Positions 1 to 7,850 of a stretch of DNA of 11,351 nt are shown piece by piece. How positions within the stretch are numbered: position 1 is the first letter of the stretch; the number at the start of each line of letters is the position of its first letter. Below the pieces are notes generated by a model, which worked only from the letters and a program-made list of their open reading frames with translations, did no database searches and was not told where the DNA came from. The DNA comes from JBGLNJ01 sp964353405 (GTDB lineage: Bacteria; Chloroflexota; Anaerolineae; Fen-1058). A program made the translations under genes and the position numbers. The DNA lies in the NCBI GenBank assembly GCA_964353405.1, contig CAYGWJ010000202.1, positions 1 to 11,351 of the forward strand, written 5' to 3'.

Positions 1-3000
1 ATGGTGATCACTGTGTCGAGGACCACACTGTTGTCGAGTCGCTGGTTGCTCTCGGCATCGTATAGGCCGGTCTCGAGACGATACTGGCCGGGCGCAAGAT
101 GGCCCGGCATCGCCAGTGTGTGCAGATCGGCAACGTACTCGCCCGCAAGCCAGCCGGTCGTCGGTCGAGTCCAACCGGCCGGCACGGCGTCACTTCCGGC
201 GACGAGGCGCTCCGCAGCATCCAGCACGTGAACAAACGATTTATAGTCGCTCGTCATCTCGTGCAATGCTTGCCACTCAAGCGTGACGGTGAGCGCTGCT
301 CCGGGCGCAAGCCTCGTTGTGCTCAGGTCGTAACCTGTCAAACGGACTTGTCCACCCAAGCCGAACTGCATAGGATATTCGACATGCGGCGGATTCATTG
401 TACGCTCCGGCACGCGAACCTGCACCTGGCCCAGTTCGACTGCATCGCCGGCAGCCCGTCCTGATTCATCCACGACCGCAATACGGACCGCGAACGTTCC
501 GCTTGGCGTAGTGGCTGGGACGCGAACCGCGCTGGGTCCGCGCATCACGTCACCGGCCATCAAGCGGTTGGTGGAGAATTGAGGACTGATGGGCGCAATG
601 TCGCCCAGAGCAATCGCCGCGCCGTGTGCATCCACCAGCGCCAGCCGCGCCCGCAAGTCGCGAGTCTGTGTGGCTGTGGCTTGCCAGTAGAACGTCAAGG
701 GCAGTTGATCCCCGACATTGACCTGCGCTTGCGGCAAGTCATAACCGAACAAGACCAGTCCCGGTGCAAGTTGCACACTTGACTTTTGGCTGGGCAGCGG
801 CAAAGTGAACTGCGGCTGAATCAACAGAAACGCGCTGGACCGCTTGACCACCACGGCTGCAGCGTCGAATGTTGTGCCGGCCGGTGCGCCGTTCGCGTCG
901 AGAATGCTCAGACCGCTCGGAGCGCCCACGCGATACACGCCCACACGCAGGCGATACTCGCCTGGCGGCGTGCCGGGCGCGAGAGGAATCTCGTGAACAT
1001 CACGTGCGTAATCGCTCAACGTCCAACGCGAGGTGGGGTAGCCGCCGGGGTGCTGACTATCGCGCTGGCCGTAGACGAACCCGCGCTCGTCCACGAGCTG
1101 CACGCTGATGGAATAGTCCGTGTCCAGCTTGCGCATCACGCGCCAGTAGAGCGTGACCTGCACCGTCCCATTCATCTGAGCAGCCAGCATCGCCGGCTCA
1201 AAGCCCATGAGCGCCATCTGGTTGTCAAAATTCACCTTCAGTGGGCGCGCCGCGCCGGCTACTTGTTTTCCATCAAAGCGCGTTCGGCGAAAGACCGTTT
1301 CGTGCGAGTCGAGGTAAAAAGACTTGCAAGCCACAAGACCGATAGCGAGAACCCCAACACAGACAGGTCGCAGGGCGCAGGGCGCACTCTTCCCGCTCTG
1401 ATAGGGAAGGGGGCCGGGGGAGAGGTTCGATGACGATCCAACTTTACTTTTCCGGCGAGCTATTACAATGCTCGACACAATCAACATCAGCGCGCTCAAC
1501 AGCGAAATAACACTTGCCGCGCTTCGCAGCGGCGTAGAACCGAAAAAGAGTTGCACGCGGTGTCGCCCGGCGGGAACGGGAAAACTGATCAGTCCGTGCG
1601 GGTCGGTCGGCATGATGGTGACAGGTTGGCCGTCCACGCGCGCTTGCCACCCGGCAAAGTAAAAGATGTCGAACGCGGCCATGAACGCGGTGGCGCTGTC
1701 TATCGTCACGTCCGAGGAGAGCGGGCGATAACTGGCCTCCAAAACTTGCGCGCTGGGCGGGAGAGAAGCGGGATGGAGCCGCTCGATCACATCAGAACGC
1801 GAGTAACGTTCGCTCAGCGCATTGGCATCCGGCAGCTTTTTGACAGTGTTGGGCATATAGTCGCCTGCCGAGGTCGTCCCGAGCGCGCCGGATTCCCGCT
1901 CATAGCGAGCGATATCAGCCACCGTCGGACGGACCATCGGCGCGAGATAGGGCACGAACTGCCATGTGAAGCCATAGGCGATCATACCGGCAATCAAAAG
2001 GCCAGTGAACCACCAAGACGCCAAGATACCCGGTACTTGAAGGCCCTGGGTGTCCGGGTGCCTGGGTAAAGGCCCGGAAAACGCTGCGCCGGCCAGGAAC
2101 GCCAGGCCGAGGCTGGCCAAACCCACTAGTCGCCAGGGGAATTGGATAAAGCTCGCAAGCGGCAATACATCCCAAATCGCCACGGATTGTGGTAGTGTGA
2201 GAGACAGGCTGATCAGTACCAGGGATGCTGCCAGACCAGCCATGATCTTTTGCCGACCGTCCCAGTGTCGCCACTTGATCGTGAGCGCCAGGATGGCCAG
2301 CGCCACCGGAATCCAGCCAACGCTGTGCGGCGTGGACATAAGCACGAGATTTGGATCAACCGTTACCGGCAGTGAGAACAGCTCGCCCAGCGTGACAAAG
2401 TTGTAGTGATAGTCAAAGCCTTGCGGCAAAAAGAGTTGGATGATTTGCACCGAGTTCCGTTCCAGGAACGCTGGCAGCCAGAAAAATGCAGAGAGACCAA
2501 AGCCGAGCCAAATGGGAACAGTAGTGCGTAGAGTGAAAAGCGCCCGGCGTGCTTCGGGCGCATGACCCGCCAGGGTGATCAGGACTGCATACACCAGGCT
2601 GACGGGCGTAAAGATCAGTGCCGTAATGTTGTGGCCGAACAAAAGCGCCGCATGAAGCAAAGCGGCAAGGGTCAAGTATTTGACGGAGCCAGTTCGCGCC
2701 AGCCGGGTGACCGCCCACAGGATCGCTGGCATGAGCGTCATTGCCAGCACTTCGGCCAACGCGCCACGATGATAGACATTATAGAGTAGGTAAGGCGCGG
2801 TGACATACGCTGCCGCCGAGACAAGCCCGGCGCGCTCGCCCCAGACCTCACCGGCCCAGGCGTACATACCCAGTCCGGCGCACACGATCAATGCGACGAA
2901 CGTAGCCGACAGCGCCGGGCCAAAATCCATCCCGGCCAGTCTAAAGAGCATGGCGGCATAGTAGCTCAGCGGCGTGTAGAAATTGAACACCGGAAAGCCG

Positions 3001-3209
3001 AAACCGTAAGCTAGATCGGGAGCGTAGCGTGGAAAGAGATAGCCATGCCGCAAGAGGTGATCCAGTTCCACCAGGCGATAGAAATGGATCAACGTGTCGG
3101 CAGCCCAGGGCAATCGCCCGCCCGCGGCGAGCAGCGGTTGCGCGGCAGCCAACCCGACAAGAGCGATAGCGCCGGAGGTCAGCACGGCAGGCGCCCGATC
3201 CTGTTTCAT
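1..3209 (-). CDS. Giant polytopic membrane protein, PTPS_related-like (putative GT-C), with three C-terminal beta-sandwich modules; 3' end beyond window
   Basis: The frame is open from ATG 3209 to the left edge, giving 1069 codons without a stop. Codons that I read at 1-120, 1251-1510, 2001-2090 and 3081-3209 join into one continuous protein. Residues 35-80 hold an Asp (D38), a His (H42) and a GYLFPRYAPDLAYGFGFPVF stretch, typical of the N-terminus of the PTPS_related (PF10131) membrane family, a GT-C-like group of unproven function. Many transmembrane helices follow, up to about residue 575. Three modules of about 120-130 residues lie at roughly 656-780, 790-923 and 936-1069. They share GYD, LYW/FYWQA, W..GE/D and PPG.YRL.VGLY..E...RL patterns and probably sit outside the membrane. 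The last module is almost finished at the edge, so only a few residues should be missing. The start is preceded by GGCGGA and overlaps a remnant's stop as ATGA. Two repeat-like insertions lie in frame (about residues 375-401 and 593-613). The family call is by recognition only. Confidence 0.85.
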   Translation of the reverse strand, partial: MKQDRAPAVLTSGAIALVGLAAAQPLLAAGGRLPWAADTLIHFYRLVELDHLLRHGYLFPRYAPDLAYGFGFPVFNFYTPLSYYAAMLFRLAGMDFGPALSATFVALIVCAGLGMYAWAGEVWGERAGLVSAAAYVTAPYLLYNVYHRGALAEVLAMTLMPAILWAVTRLARTGSVKYLTLAALLHAALLFGHNITALIFTPVSLVYAVLITLAGHAPEARRALFTLRTTVPIWLGFGLSAFFWLPAFLERNSVQIIQLFLPQGFDYHYNFVTLGELFSLPVTVDPNLVLMSTPHSVGWIPVALAILALTIKWRHWDGRQKIMAGLAASLVLISLSLTLPQSVAIWDVLPLASFIQFPWRLVGLASLGLAFLAGAAFSGPLPRHPDTQGLQVPGILASWWFTGLLIAGMIAYGFTWQFVPYLAPMVRPTVADIARYERESGALGTTSAGDYMPNTVKKLPDANALSERYSRSDVIERLHPASLPPSAQVLEASYRPLSSDVTIDSATAFMAAFDIFYFAGWQARVDGQPVTIMPTDPHGLISFPVPAGRHRVQLFFGSTPLRSAASVISLLSALMLIVSSIVIARRKSKVGSSSNLSPGPLPYQSGKSAPCALRPVCVGVLAIGLVACKSFYLDSHETVFRRTRFDGKQVAGAARPLKVNFDNQMALMGFEPAMLAAQMNGTVQVTLYWRVMRKLDTDYSISVQLVDERGFVYGQRDSQHPGGYPTSRWTLSDYARDVHEIPLAPGTPPGEYRLRVGVYRVGAPSGLSILDANGAPAGTTFDAAAVVVKRSSAFLLIQPQFTLPLPSQKSSVQLAPGLVLFGYDLPQAQVNVGDQLPLTFYWQATATQTRDLRARLALVDAHGAAIALGDIAPISPQFSTNRLMAGDVMRGPSAVRVPATTPSGTFAVRIAVVDESGRAAGDAVELGQVQVRVPERTMNPPHVEYPMQFGLGGQVRLTGYDLSTTRLAPGAALTVTLEWQALHEMTSDYKSFVHVLDAAERLVAGSDAVPAGWTRPTTGWLAGEYVADLHTLAMPGHLAPGQYRLETGLYDAESNQRLDNSVVLDTVIT
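1371..1432. repeat. Low-complexity palindromic insertion in frame within the giant minus-strand gene
   Basis: The stretch starts with tandem CGCAGGG copies (1370-1383). It continues with CTTCCC (1389-1394) pairing with GGGAAG (1404-1409) across a 9-base loop, and ends in a G-rich GGGGGCCGGGGGAGAGG run. On the minus strand it reads SNLSPGPLPYQSGKSALRPA, a proline/serine-rich stretch between two hydrophobic segments. The NLSPGPLPYQ wording is what the common CCTCTCCCCCGGCCCCCTTCCC-type interspersed repeat gives when read through. I infer an inserted repeat that kept the frame. Confidence 0.45.
2005..2085. repeat. Repeat-like in-frame insertion in the giant minus-strand gene (CACCAAGACGCCAAGA type)
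   Basis: The plus strand shows GAACCACCAAGACGCCAAGA (2007-2026), then short direct repeats (CCTGGGTG and CCTGGGTA, with CCGGGTG between them) up to about 2078. The wording is typical of short interspersed repeats in several bacterial genomes, and a shorter relative (CACCAAGACAC) occurs upstream of plsX. On the minus strand it stays in frame and encodes PRHPDTQGLQVPGILASW between two hydrophobic helices, so it would form a loop. That it is an inserted element is inferred from composition, and its ends are approximate. Confidence 0.4.
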
Positions 3210-3310
3210 GGTTTGTCCGCCATCACCTGAACCTGGCTCAACTCGACCACATCGCCACCCAAAGCGGCCGGCAAGCGCTGCCCGGTCTCTGTATCGTATA
3301 GACGGAGGAA
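3206..3310 (-). pseudogene. C-terminal remnant of a lost paralogous beta-sandwich membrane protein
   Basis: Read on the minus strand, this stretch encodes LRLYDTETGQRLPAALGG, then DVVELSQVQVMADKP and a TGA at 3206-3208. This matches the ends of the beta-sandwich modules in the neighbouring giant gene, for example its LYDAESNQRL and AVELGQVQV segments. Upstream of about 3310 the similarity stops: the frame stays open to 3391 but the residues no longer look like a module. The TGA overlaps the ATG of the giant gene at 3209 (ATGA), a classic coupling of adjacent operon genes. The simplest reading is that a paralogue once preceded the giant gene in the same operon and was deleted or replaced, leaving only its last 30-35 codons. 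The inner boundary is approximate. Confidence 0.6.
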
Positions 3311-3333
3311 TCTTTCACTGTTCATGGTATACT
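3304..3333 (+). promoter_or_regulatory. Possible start region of the divergent GT39-type gene (Shine-Dalgarno and extended -10 alternatives)
   Basis: GGAGG at 3304-3308 precedes ATG 3324 by 15 bases, which is long for a ribosome binding site. The same ATG overlaps TGGTATACT (3325-3333), which reads as an extended -10 box. If that box is a promoter, transcription would start near 3340 and the protein would begin at ATG 3396, which has no visible Shine-Dalgarno. The two readings exclude each other and the sequence does not decide between them. No convincing -35 box is seen. Confidence 0.25.
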
Positions 3334-6293
3334 TGATTGAGCGTTTCACCAGGAGCGTGTGGAGTTTACACTCCATTCGGGTTCGTGTCAATCATATGGA
3401 GGCTGGATTGAATCCGTCGGTGCCATCGAGCGCCTGGCGATTGCCTGCGCCGCCGCGCGGGCTGGCCCGGATATTGTTGTCGGCGCTGATGCTCGTTGCG
3501 CTGTTTTTGCGAATTTATGATCTCAGCCGCGTCCCACCGGGCCTGTTTTATGATGAAGCTGCTGCAACCCTCCTGGCCGGTCCGGTAGCCAGCGGTCAAG
3601 CTCTTCCCATTTTTATCTCCAATTACACTGGACACGAAGTCCTGTATTACTACCTGACGATTCCTCTCATCAAGCTGCTCGGTGTCACCATTCTGGCGCT
3701 TCGCTTGACTTCGGCCGTCATCGGAGCGGCGACGGTTCTGATGGCTTATGTGCTGGGCCGTCAGTTGTTTGCCGGCGAGCCAGCCGTCGAACCAGAGTGG
3801 CTGGGACTGTTCGCCGCAGCACTCATGGCGACTTCGTTCTGGCATGTTTCAGTGAGCCGCTATGGTTACCGCGCCATCACGCTTCCACTGATGCAATCCT
3901 TGCTGCTGTGCACGTTGTGGCGCGGACTCGGCCTCAATCGTTGGAGGTGGTTCGTCACGGCCGGCGTGTTGTGCGGCCTGACCGCCTACACATACCTTTC
4001 CAGCCGGATGGTGCCGCTGGCGTTGGCGATTCTTGGGGTTGCCGTGCTGCTCGCCGACCGCGCGCACTGGCGACGCCAGTTGGCGCGATGGGGAACCCTG
4101 GCACTCGTTGCGACCGGCGTGTTCGCTCCCCTCGGTGTCTTTTTTGCCACGCACCCCGAAACTTTTTTCGAGCGGGCCTCCCAGGTCTCGATCTTTTCAA
4201 GCAGCGTATGGCAGACCACTGCCGCGCAAAACACACTGCGCGTTCTACAAGTTTTTACCGTGCGGGGCGACCCACAAATGCAATTCAACTTGGCCGAGCA
4301 ACCCCTGTTCCAGGGAGTGTTTGCGATCGCGTTCTATGTCGGGCTGTCTGTCATCCTGTTGAGGATGCTGCGCCCCGGCGGTCCGTGGAGCTATCTGCGC
4401 TACCTGCTGATCGTAACTTGGCCGCTGATGATGCTGATACCGTCTATCCTTTCCAACCCCCAACAGATTCCACACAGCTTACGCTCGATCGGCATGCTGC
4501 CGTTCGTCTTTTATGTTCCAGCGTTGGGACTGGTGATCGCGCTCGGGGCGCTTCAACGCATCCGCGAGCTTTCAAGCCCGCGCCGGATGACCGTCGTCGC
4601 CGCGAGTGTCCTGGTCGTTCTTTTAGCGGTGAGTGCCACCCAGACGTTCGGGGATTATTTTTTGCGCTGGGCTGTTCAGCCCCGGCTTTACTATGAAAAT
4701 AACGGCGATGTGGCCGACATGGCGCGCTATCTTGATTCTTTCCCAAAGGATGGGCGGGCCTTTTATGTCCATATGCTCAACTGGTATCATCCGACGGTGC
4801 AGGTGCTGGCGCGCAGCTATAACCGGATCAAATGGGTTCAGGGCGATGGCGTGTTGGTCTTTTCGCCCGGCCCGGTGGTGTATGCCTGGCCGCGTGACTC
4901 GTGGCCCGACGAGTCCTGGGTCAGCCGGTTCTTTCCGCCGCAAACGGGCGTGACACGGCCCGGGCCGGATGGCGCACCGGCTTTTGCCGCCTACTCGCTC
5001 GATAGGCCACCCGTGATCTCGCCAACGCACTCATTGAGCGGAACATTTGGCGGGATCATTGAGGCCATCGGCTATGATGTGCTGCGCGATAGGCCCTCTG
5101 GCGGCAAGACGGATGTGGTCGTGTACTGGCGCGTCCTTCGCACTCCGGACCGTAACGACTATGGCACATTGATTACGTTGTCTGATGCCTGGGGCGCAGA
5201 GTGGGGACGAGGTGGGGGGGCGTTGTACCCTTCCGATCAATGGACGCCGGGCGAGGTTTTGGCCGAGCGTATCCGCGTGCAAACTGAGGACGGAACGCCG
5301 CCTGGTTCTCACTACACCCTCAAGCTTGGCTGGTGGTCTCCTTCGACGGGCCAGCAGCTGCCCAAACTGGACTCGCAAGGTCAATTCGCCGGGATCGCGG
5401 TGATGGCCGGGCCGATCACGGTGACGCGCCGCGTGCGACCGCTCGACGTGAGCGCTGCCAGCATTCCAAATCGCCTGAAGGCCGAGTTCGGCGGGCTGGC
5501 TTTGCTGGGCACAGGTGACTGGCCGGCCTCCCTGCGGCCGGGTGAATCCGCGTTCATGACGCTTTACTGGCAGGCCCGCACGGCGCCTCTTTCTGATCAC
5601 GTCATAGCGCTTCAGATGCGCCCGATAGGGACTGCGGGAGAACCCAGGGTGTTGGCAGGCAGTGCTCCGGTTCACGGCACCTATCCTACCTCGCAGTGGC
5701 AAGTCGGCGAGTTTGTTGCTGATCGGCTTGCGTTGCGTGTTCCGCCGGACACGCCGCCGGGGACCTGGGCGCTCGAGGTCATGGCGGACGGCGGGGCCGC
5801 ACAGTCACTGGCTCGTTTTGATGTGCAGCCTCTCGCTCGGAACTGGGCCGCGCCCGCCCTCTCGCAGCCGATGTCCGTTACGCTCGGCTCGCAGGTCGCG
5901 CTGGTGGGCTATGATGTCAAATCCCAGACACTTGCACCGCACGTAAGTGCAGGTGTCTCTAATGTCAAATCTCAAACGGTAATGCTCACCTTGTACTGGC
6001 AAGCGGTGGACGAGATGGACACGGACTATACCGTGTTTGTGCATCTTGTGGACGGGAATGGAACCGTGTGGGGACAACATGACAGCGGGCCAATGAATGG
6101 CACGTATCCAACCACGCTCTGGCAGCCGGGCGAGTTCGTTACAGATGCACACCAGCTCACGTTGCCGCCCGATTTGCCGCCGGGTGATTACGAGCTTGAG
6201 GTGGGCCTATACCAGGTCGAAACTGGCCTGCGCCTCGCCGTCGCCGGAAGCGGCGATAAGATCACGCTAGACAAGATCAGCCTGGCTCGATAA
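3324..6293 (+). CDS. Large GT39/ArnT-like membrane glycosyltransferase with three C-terminal beta-sandwich modules
   Basis: A protein of 989 residues, or 965 if ATG 3396 is used. After a short cytosolic start, a helix (about 49-67) leads to VPPGLFYDEA with D77-E78. This is the hallmark first-loop acidic motif of GT-C enzymes of the PMT/ArnT (GT39) class, which transfer sugar from polyprenyl-phosphate donors on the outer face of the membrane. About ten more hydrophobic helices run to about residue 455. Then come a soluble region and three beta-sandwich modules (about 568-690, 706-836, 850-989) with repeated YWQA/YWRV, GTYPT..W..GE.V.D, PPG and LEVGLY..ETG.RL motifs. The same modules occur in the divergent gene at 1-3209. 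A 48-bp duplication with a palindrome adds residues at about 864-879. The gene converges on the glycosyltransferase gene, with 8 bp between stops. The acceptor and sugar cannot be told from sequence. The start is uncertain; the frame and stop are secure. Confidence 0.88.
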   Translation: MVYLIERFTRSVWSLHSIRVRVNHMEAGLNPSVPSSAWRLPAPPRGLARILLSALMLVALFLRIYDLSRVPPGLFYDEAAATLLAGPVASGQALPIFISNYTGHEVLYYYLTIPLIKLLGVTILALRLTSAVIGAATVLMAYVLGRQLFAGEPAVEPEWLGLFAAALMATSFWHVSVSRYGYRAITLPLMQSLLLCTLWRGLGLNRWRWFVTAGVLCGLTAYTYLSSRMVPLALAILGVAVLLADRAHWRRQLARWGTLALVATGVFAPLGVFFATHPETFFERASQVSIFSSSVWQTTAAQNTLRVLQVFTVRGDPQMQFNLAEQPLFQGVFAIAFYVGLSVILLRMLRPGGPWSYLRYLLIVTWPLMMLIPSILSNPQQIPHSLRSIGMLPFVFYVPALGLVIALGALQRIRELSSPRRMTVVAASVLVVLLAVSATQTFGDYFLRWAVQPRLYYENNGDVADMARYLDSFPKDGRAFYVHMLNWYHPTVQVLARSYNRIKWVQGDGVLVFSPGPVVYAWPRDSWPDESWVSRFFPPQTGVTRPGPDGAPAFAAYSLDRPPVISPTHSLSGTFGGIIEAIGYDVLRDRPSGGKTDVVVYWRVLRTPDRNDYGTLITLSDAWGAEWGRGGGALYPSDQWTPGEVLAERIRVQTEDGTPPGSHYTLKLGWWSPSTGQQLPKLDSQGQFAGIAVMAGPITVTRRVRPLDVSAASIPNRLKAEFGGLALLGTGDWPASLRPGESAFMTLYWQARTAPLSDHVIALQMRPIGTAGEPRVLAGSAPVHGTYPTSQWQVGEFVADRLALRVPPDTPPGTWALEVMADGGAAQSLARFDVQPLARNWAAPALSQPMSVTLGSQVALVGYDVKSQTLAPHVSAGVSNVKSQTVMLTLYWQAVDEMDTDYTVFVHLVDGNGTVWGQHDSGPMNGTYPTTLWQPGEFVTDAHQLTLPPDLPPGDYELEVGLYQVETGLRLAVAGSGDKITLDKISLAR
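5914..5977. repeat. 48-bp in-frame duplication flanking a 12-bp inverted repeat
   Basis: ATGTCAAATCCCAGAC (5914-5929) recurs as ATGTCAAATCTCAAAC (5962-5977), exactly 48 bp (16 codons) later. Between the copies AGACACTTGCAC (5926-5937) pairs with GTGCAGGTGTCT (5947-5958) with one mismatch and a 9-base loop. It lies in the third beta-sandwich module of the large plus-strand gene, between GYDV and TLYWQA. Sister modules have about 16 residues in that interval and this one has 26. The direct repeats could be a target duplication or a local tandem copy. Confidence 0.7.
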
Positions 6294-6301
6294 AATCAGA
6301 C

Positions 6302-7066
6302 TCATTCCGTGGCTTGCACCCCTCGCCTTGCCGCGGCCTCCGCCGCGTGCCGCTTGCCTTCCTGCTTCACGACCAACCGCCACCACCAACCCACCAGGGC
6401 GACGAGCGTGCGCGCCACGCGCGGAAAGTTGAAAAACTGCGATGTGCCGTACTGGCGGTAAAAGTGATGCACGGGCACTTGCGCAAAGGTGAACCCGGCG
6501 TCCTGGATTTTCTTGACCATCTCAAAGGTGATGGTGCCAGTGACAGACTCGAGTTCTACCACGTCAAAGATGCAGCGGCGCATCAGGCGAAAGTCACAGT
6601 CTACGTCGCGGATCGTCAGGCCGAACATGAGCTTTACAAAGTACTGGTACGCCAGGCCGACGAGGATGCGGTGCCAGGGGTCTTGGCGTTTGATCTTCCA
6701 GCCGTTCACCACGTCGACACCGGGGCGTAGCGCCTCGACCAGCAGCTTGATCTCGCGCGCGTCGTACTGCGCATCGCCGTCTGTGTAAAAGACCCATTCC
6801 TTGGTGGAGGCCTCGATGCCAGCGCGCACGTTACCGCCATAGCCGCTGGGCTGGTCGTGCTCGATCACGCGCAGTTGCGGGATGGCACATTTCAATTCCT
6901 CCAGCACCTGCACCGAATCGTCGTGGCTGCCGTCGTCCAGCACGATCACTTCAAAGTCGTCTGCGATCTCGCGCGCGGTTTGCACAGCGCGAATGACCAT
7001 CGTCGGGATGGTCCCGGCATCATTGTAGCAGGGGAAAAAGATAGAAAGGCTAGTCAGGCGATCCAC
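6302..7066 (-). CDS. Family 2 glycosyltransferase, DPM1/polyprenyl-phosphate sugar synthase-like
   Basis: A 254-residue GT-A enzyme. SIFFPCYNDAGTI (8-20) is the nucleotide-binding beta strand, DDGS lies at 44-47, and the DxD motif, which binds the metal and sugar nucleotide, is DGDAQYD (96-102). RDVDCDFRLMRR (153-164) matches the conserved acidic region of dolichyl/polyprenyl-phosphate mannose synthases and relatives. The C-terminal FNFPRVARTLVALVGWWWRL is amphipathic and may contact the membrane, but there is no long multi-helix tail. The start is GTG 7066, 22 bp after the methyltransferase stop, with a distant AGGA. A likely product is a polyprenyl-phosphate sugar, which could serve GT-C transferases such as the adjacent convergent gene. 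The exact sugar is unknown. Confidence 0.88.
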   Translation of the reverse strand: MDRLTSLSIFFPCYNDAGTIPTMVIRAVQTAREIADDFEVIVLDDGSHDDSVQVLEELKCAIPQLRVIEHDQPSGYGGNVRAGIEASTKEWVFYTDGDAQYDAREIKLLVEALRPGVDVVNGWKIKRQDPWHRILVGLAYQYFVKLMFGLTIRDVDCDFRLMRRCIFDVVELESVTGTITFEMVKKIQDAGFTFAQVPVHHFYRQYGTSQFFNFPRVARTLVALVGWWWRLVVKQEGKRHAAEAAARRGVQATE

Positions 7067-7088
7067 GCGAGTCTACAATTCCTTGCAT

Positions 7089-7850
7089 TTAGGTCGCTGG
7101 TTTGCGCGCGAGTGTGATGATCGTCAGGCCATAGGGCAAGCCCCACCGGGCGATCAGTGGCGCTTCCGCCGAAAGCACTGCCCTCAATAGGCCGTTGAAC
7201 GGCCCCGTCCCCAATGTCAGGTCCGATCCATTCTGCGGCGGCAAGAAGCGTTCCGAGAGGCGCTTTGCGGCTGCGACTGGGAACAGGAACATGTTGGCAT
7301 AACTGATGTGTTCAGGTACGAGTCCTGCCCCGCGCACTTTGGCCTGTAGTTCTTGCACGTTGTAGCGTTTTTCAACATCAGCGGCCGAGTCATGTTGGCC
7401 ACGCAACCATTTTGCGCCGGGCACTCGCAAGACCAGCCGCCCGCCCGGTACCAGCACACGGGCAAACTCACTCAAGGCCAGGGTGTCGTCTGTCACTCCA
7501 TACTGGCACACGACGTCAAACGATGTGACCAGGTCAAACGTTGCATTCGGATAAGGCAGCGCCATCACCGAGCCTTGGGTCAGACGGTCTCGCTTACGCA
7601 ATTGGCAATAGTCAAGTGCCTCCGCCGCATAATCAATGCCAAAGACATTTCCATAGTCCGCCAGGTAGCCCATCGCTGCGCCAGTACCTGAACCCGCATC
7701 CAGAATGTGCAGCTGCCCACCGCACGCGTAATGCCGCTCGATCACTTGCCGGGTGATGACCTCCATCCCACGATACCACCAGTGAGCATCTTCCACCCGG
7801 TACATCACCCCATATTCTTCGACCGGGGGACGCCGAACCTCATTTGCCAT
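7089..7850 (-). CDS. Class I SAM-dependent methyltransferase
   Basis: A protein of 253 residues from ATG 7850. Motif I is ILDAGSGTG (49-57). The acidic residue after strand 2 is D73 in FGIDYA, and SFDVVCQYG and LVPGGRLVLRVPG give the later motifs. The N-terminal HWWYRGM (23-29) is typical of a methyltransferase group often found beside family 2 glycosyltransferases in polysaccharide or glycolipid clusters. The ATG overlaps the 3' end of the upstream gene by 11 bases, so the two are probably translationally coupled. A TTG two codons upstream (7856) is an alternative start. The substrate cannot be deduced; a sugar or lipid-linked intermediate is plausible from context. Confidence 0.88.
   Translation of the reverse strand: MANEVRRPPVEEYGVMYRVEDAHWWYRGMEVITRQVIERHYACGGQLHILDAGSGTGAAMGYLADYGNVFGIDYAAEALDYCQLRKRDRLTQGSVMALPYPNATFDLVTSFDVVCQYGVTDDTLALSEFARVLVPGGRLVLRVPGAKWLRGQHDSAADVEKRYNVQELQAKVRGAGLVPEHISYANMFLFPVAAAKRLSERFLPPQNGSDLTLGTGPFNGLLRAVLSAEAPLIARWGLPYGLTIITLARKPAT

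Noticed and set aside
786..2069. Plus-strand open frames at 786-1433 and 1551-2069
   Set aside because: They lie opposite the giant minus-strand gene, show no domain signatures and have arginine/histidine-rich shadow composition.
3311..3391. The short open frame starting at 3391 as a real small protein
   Set aside because: Residues before the module-like tail show no pattern and the start has no ribosome site. The stretch is better read as unrelated DNA fused to a remnant.
6294..6301. Terminator between the converging genes
   Set aside because: Only 8 bp separate the stops and I see no stem with a T-run there or just inside either gene.
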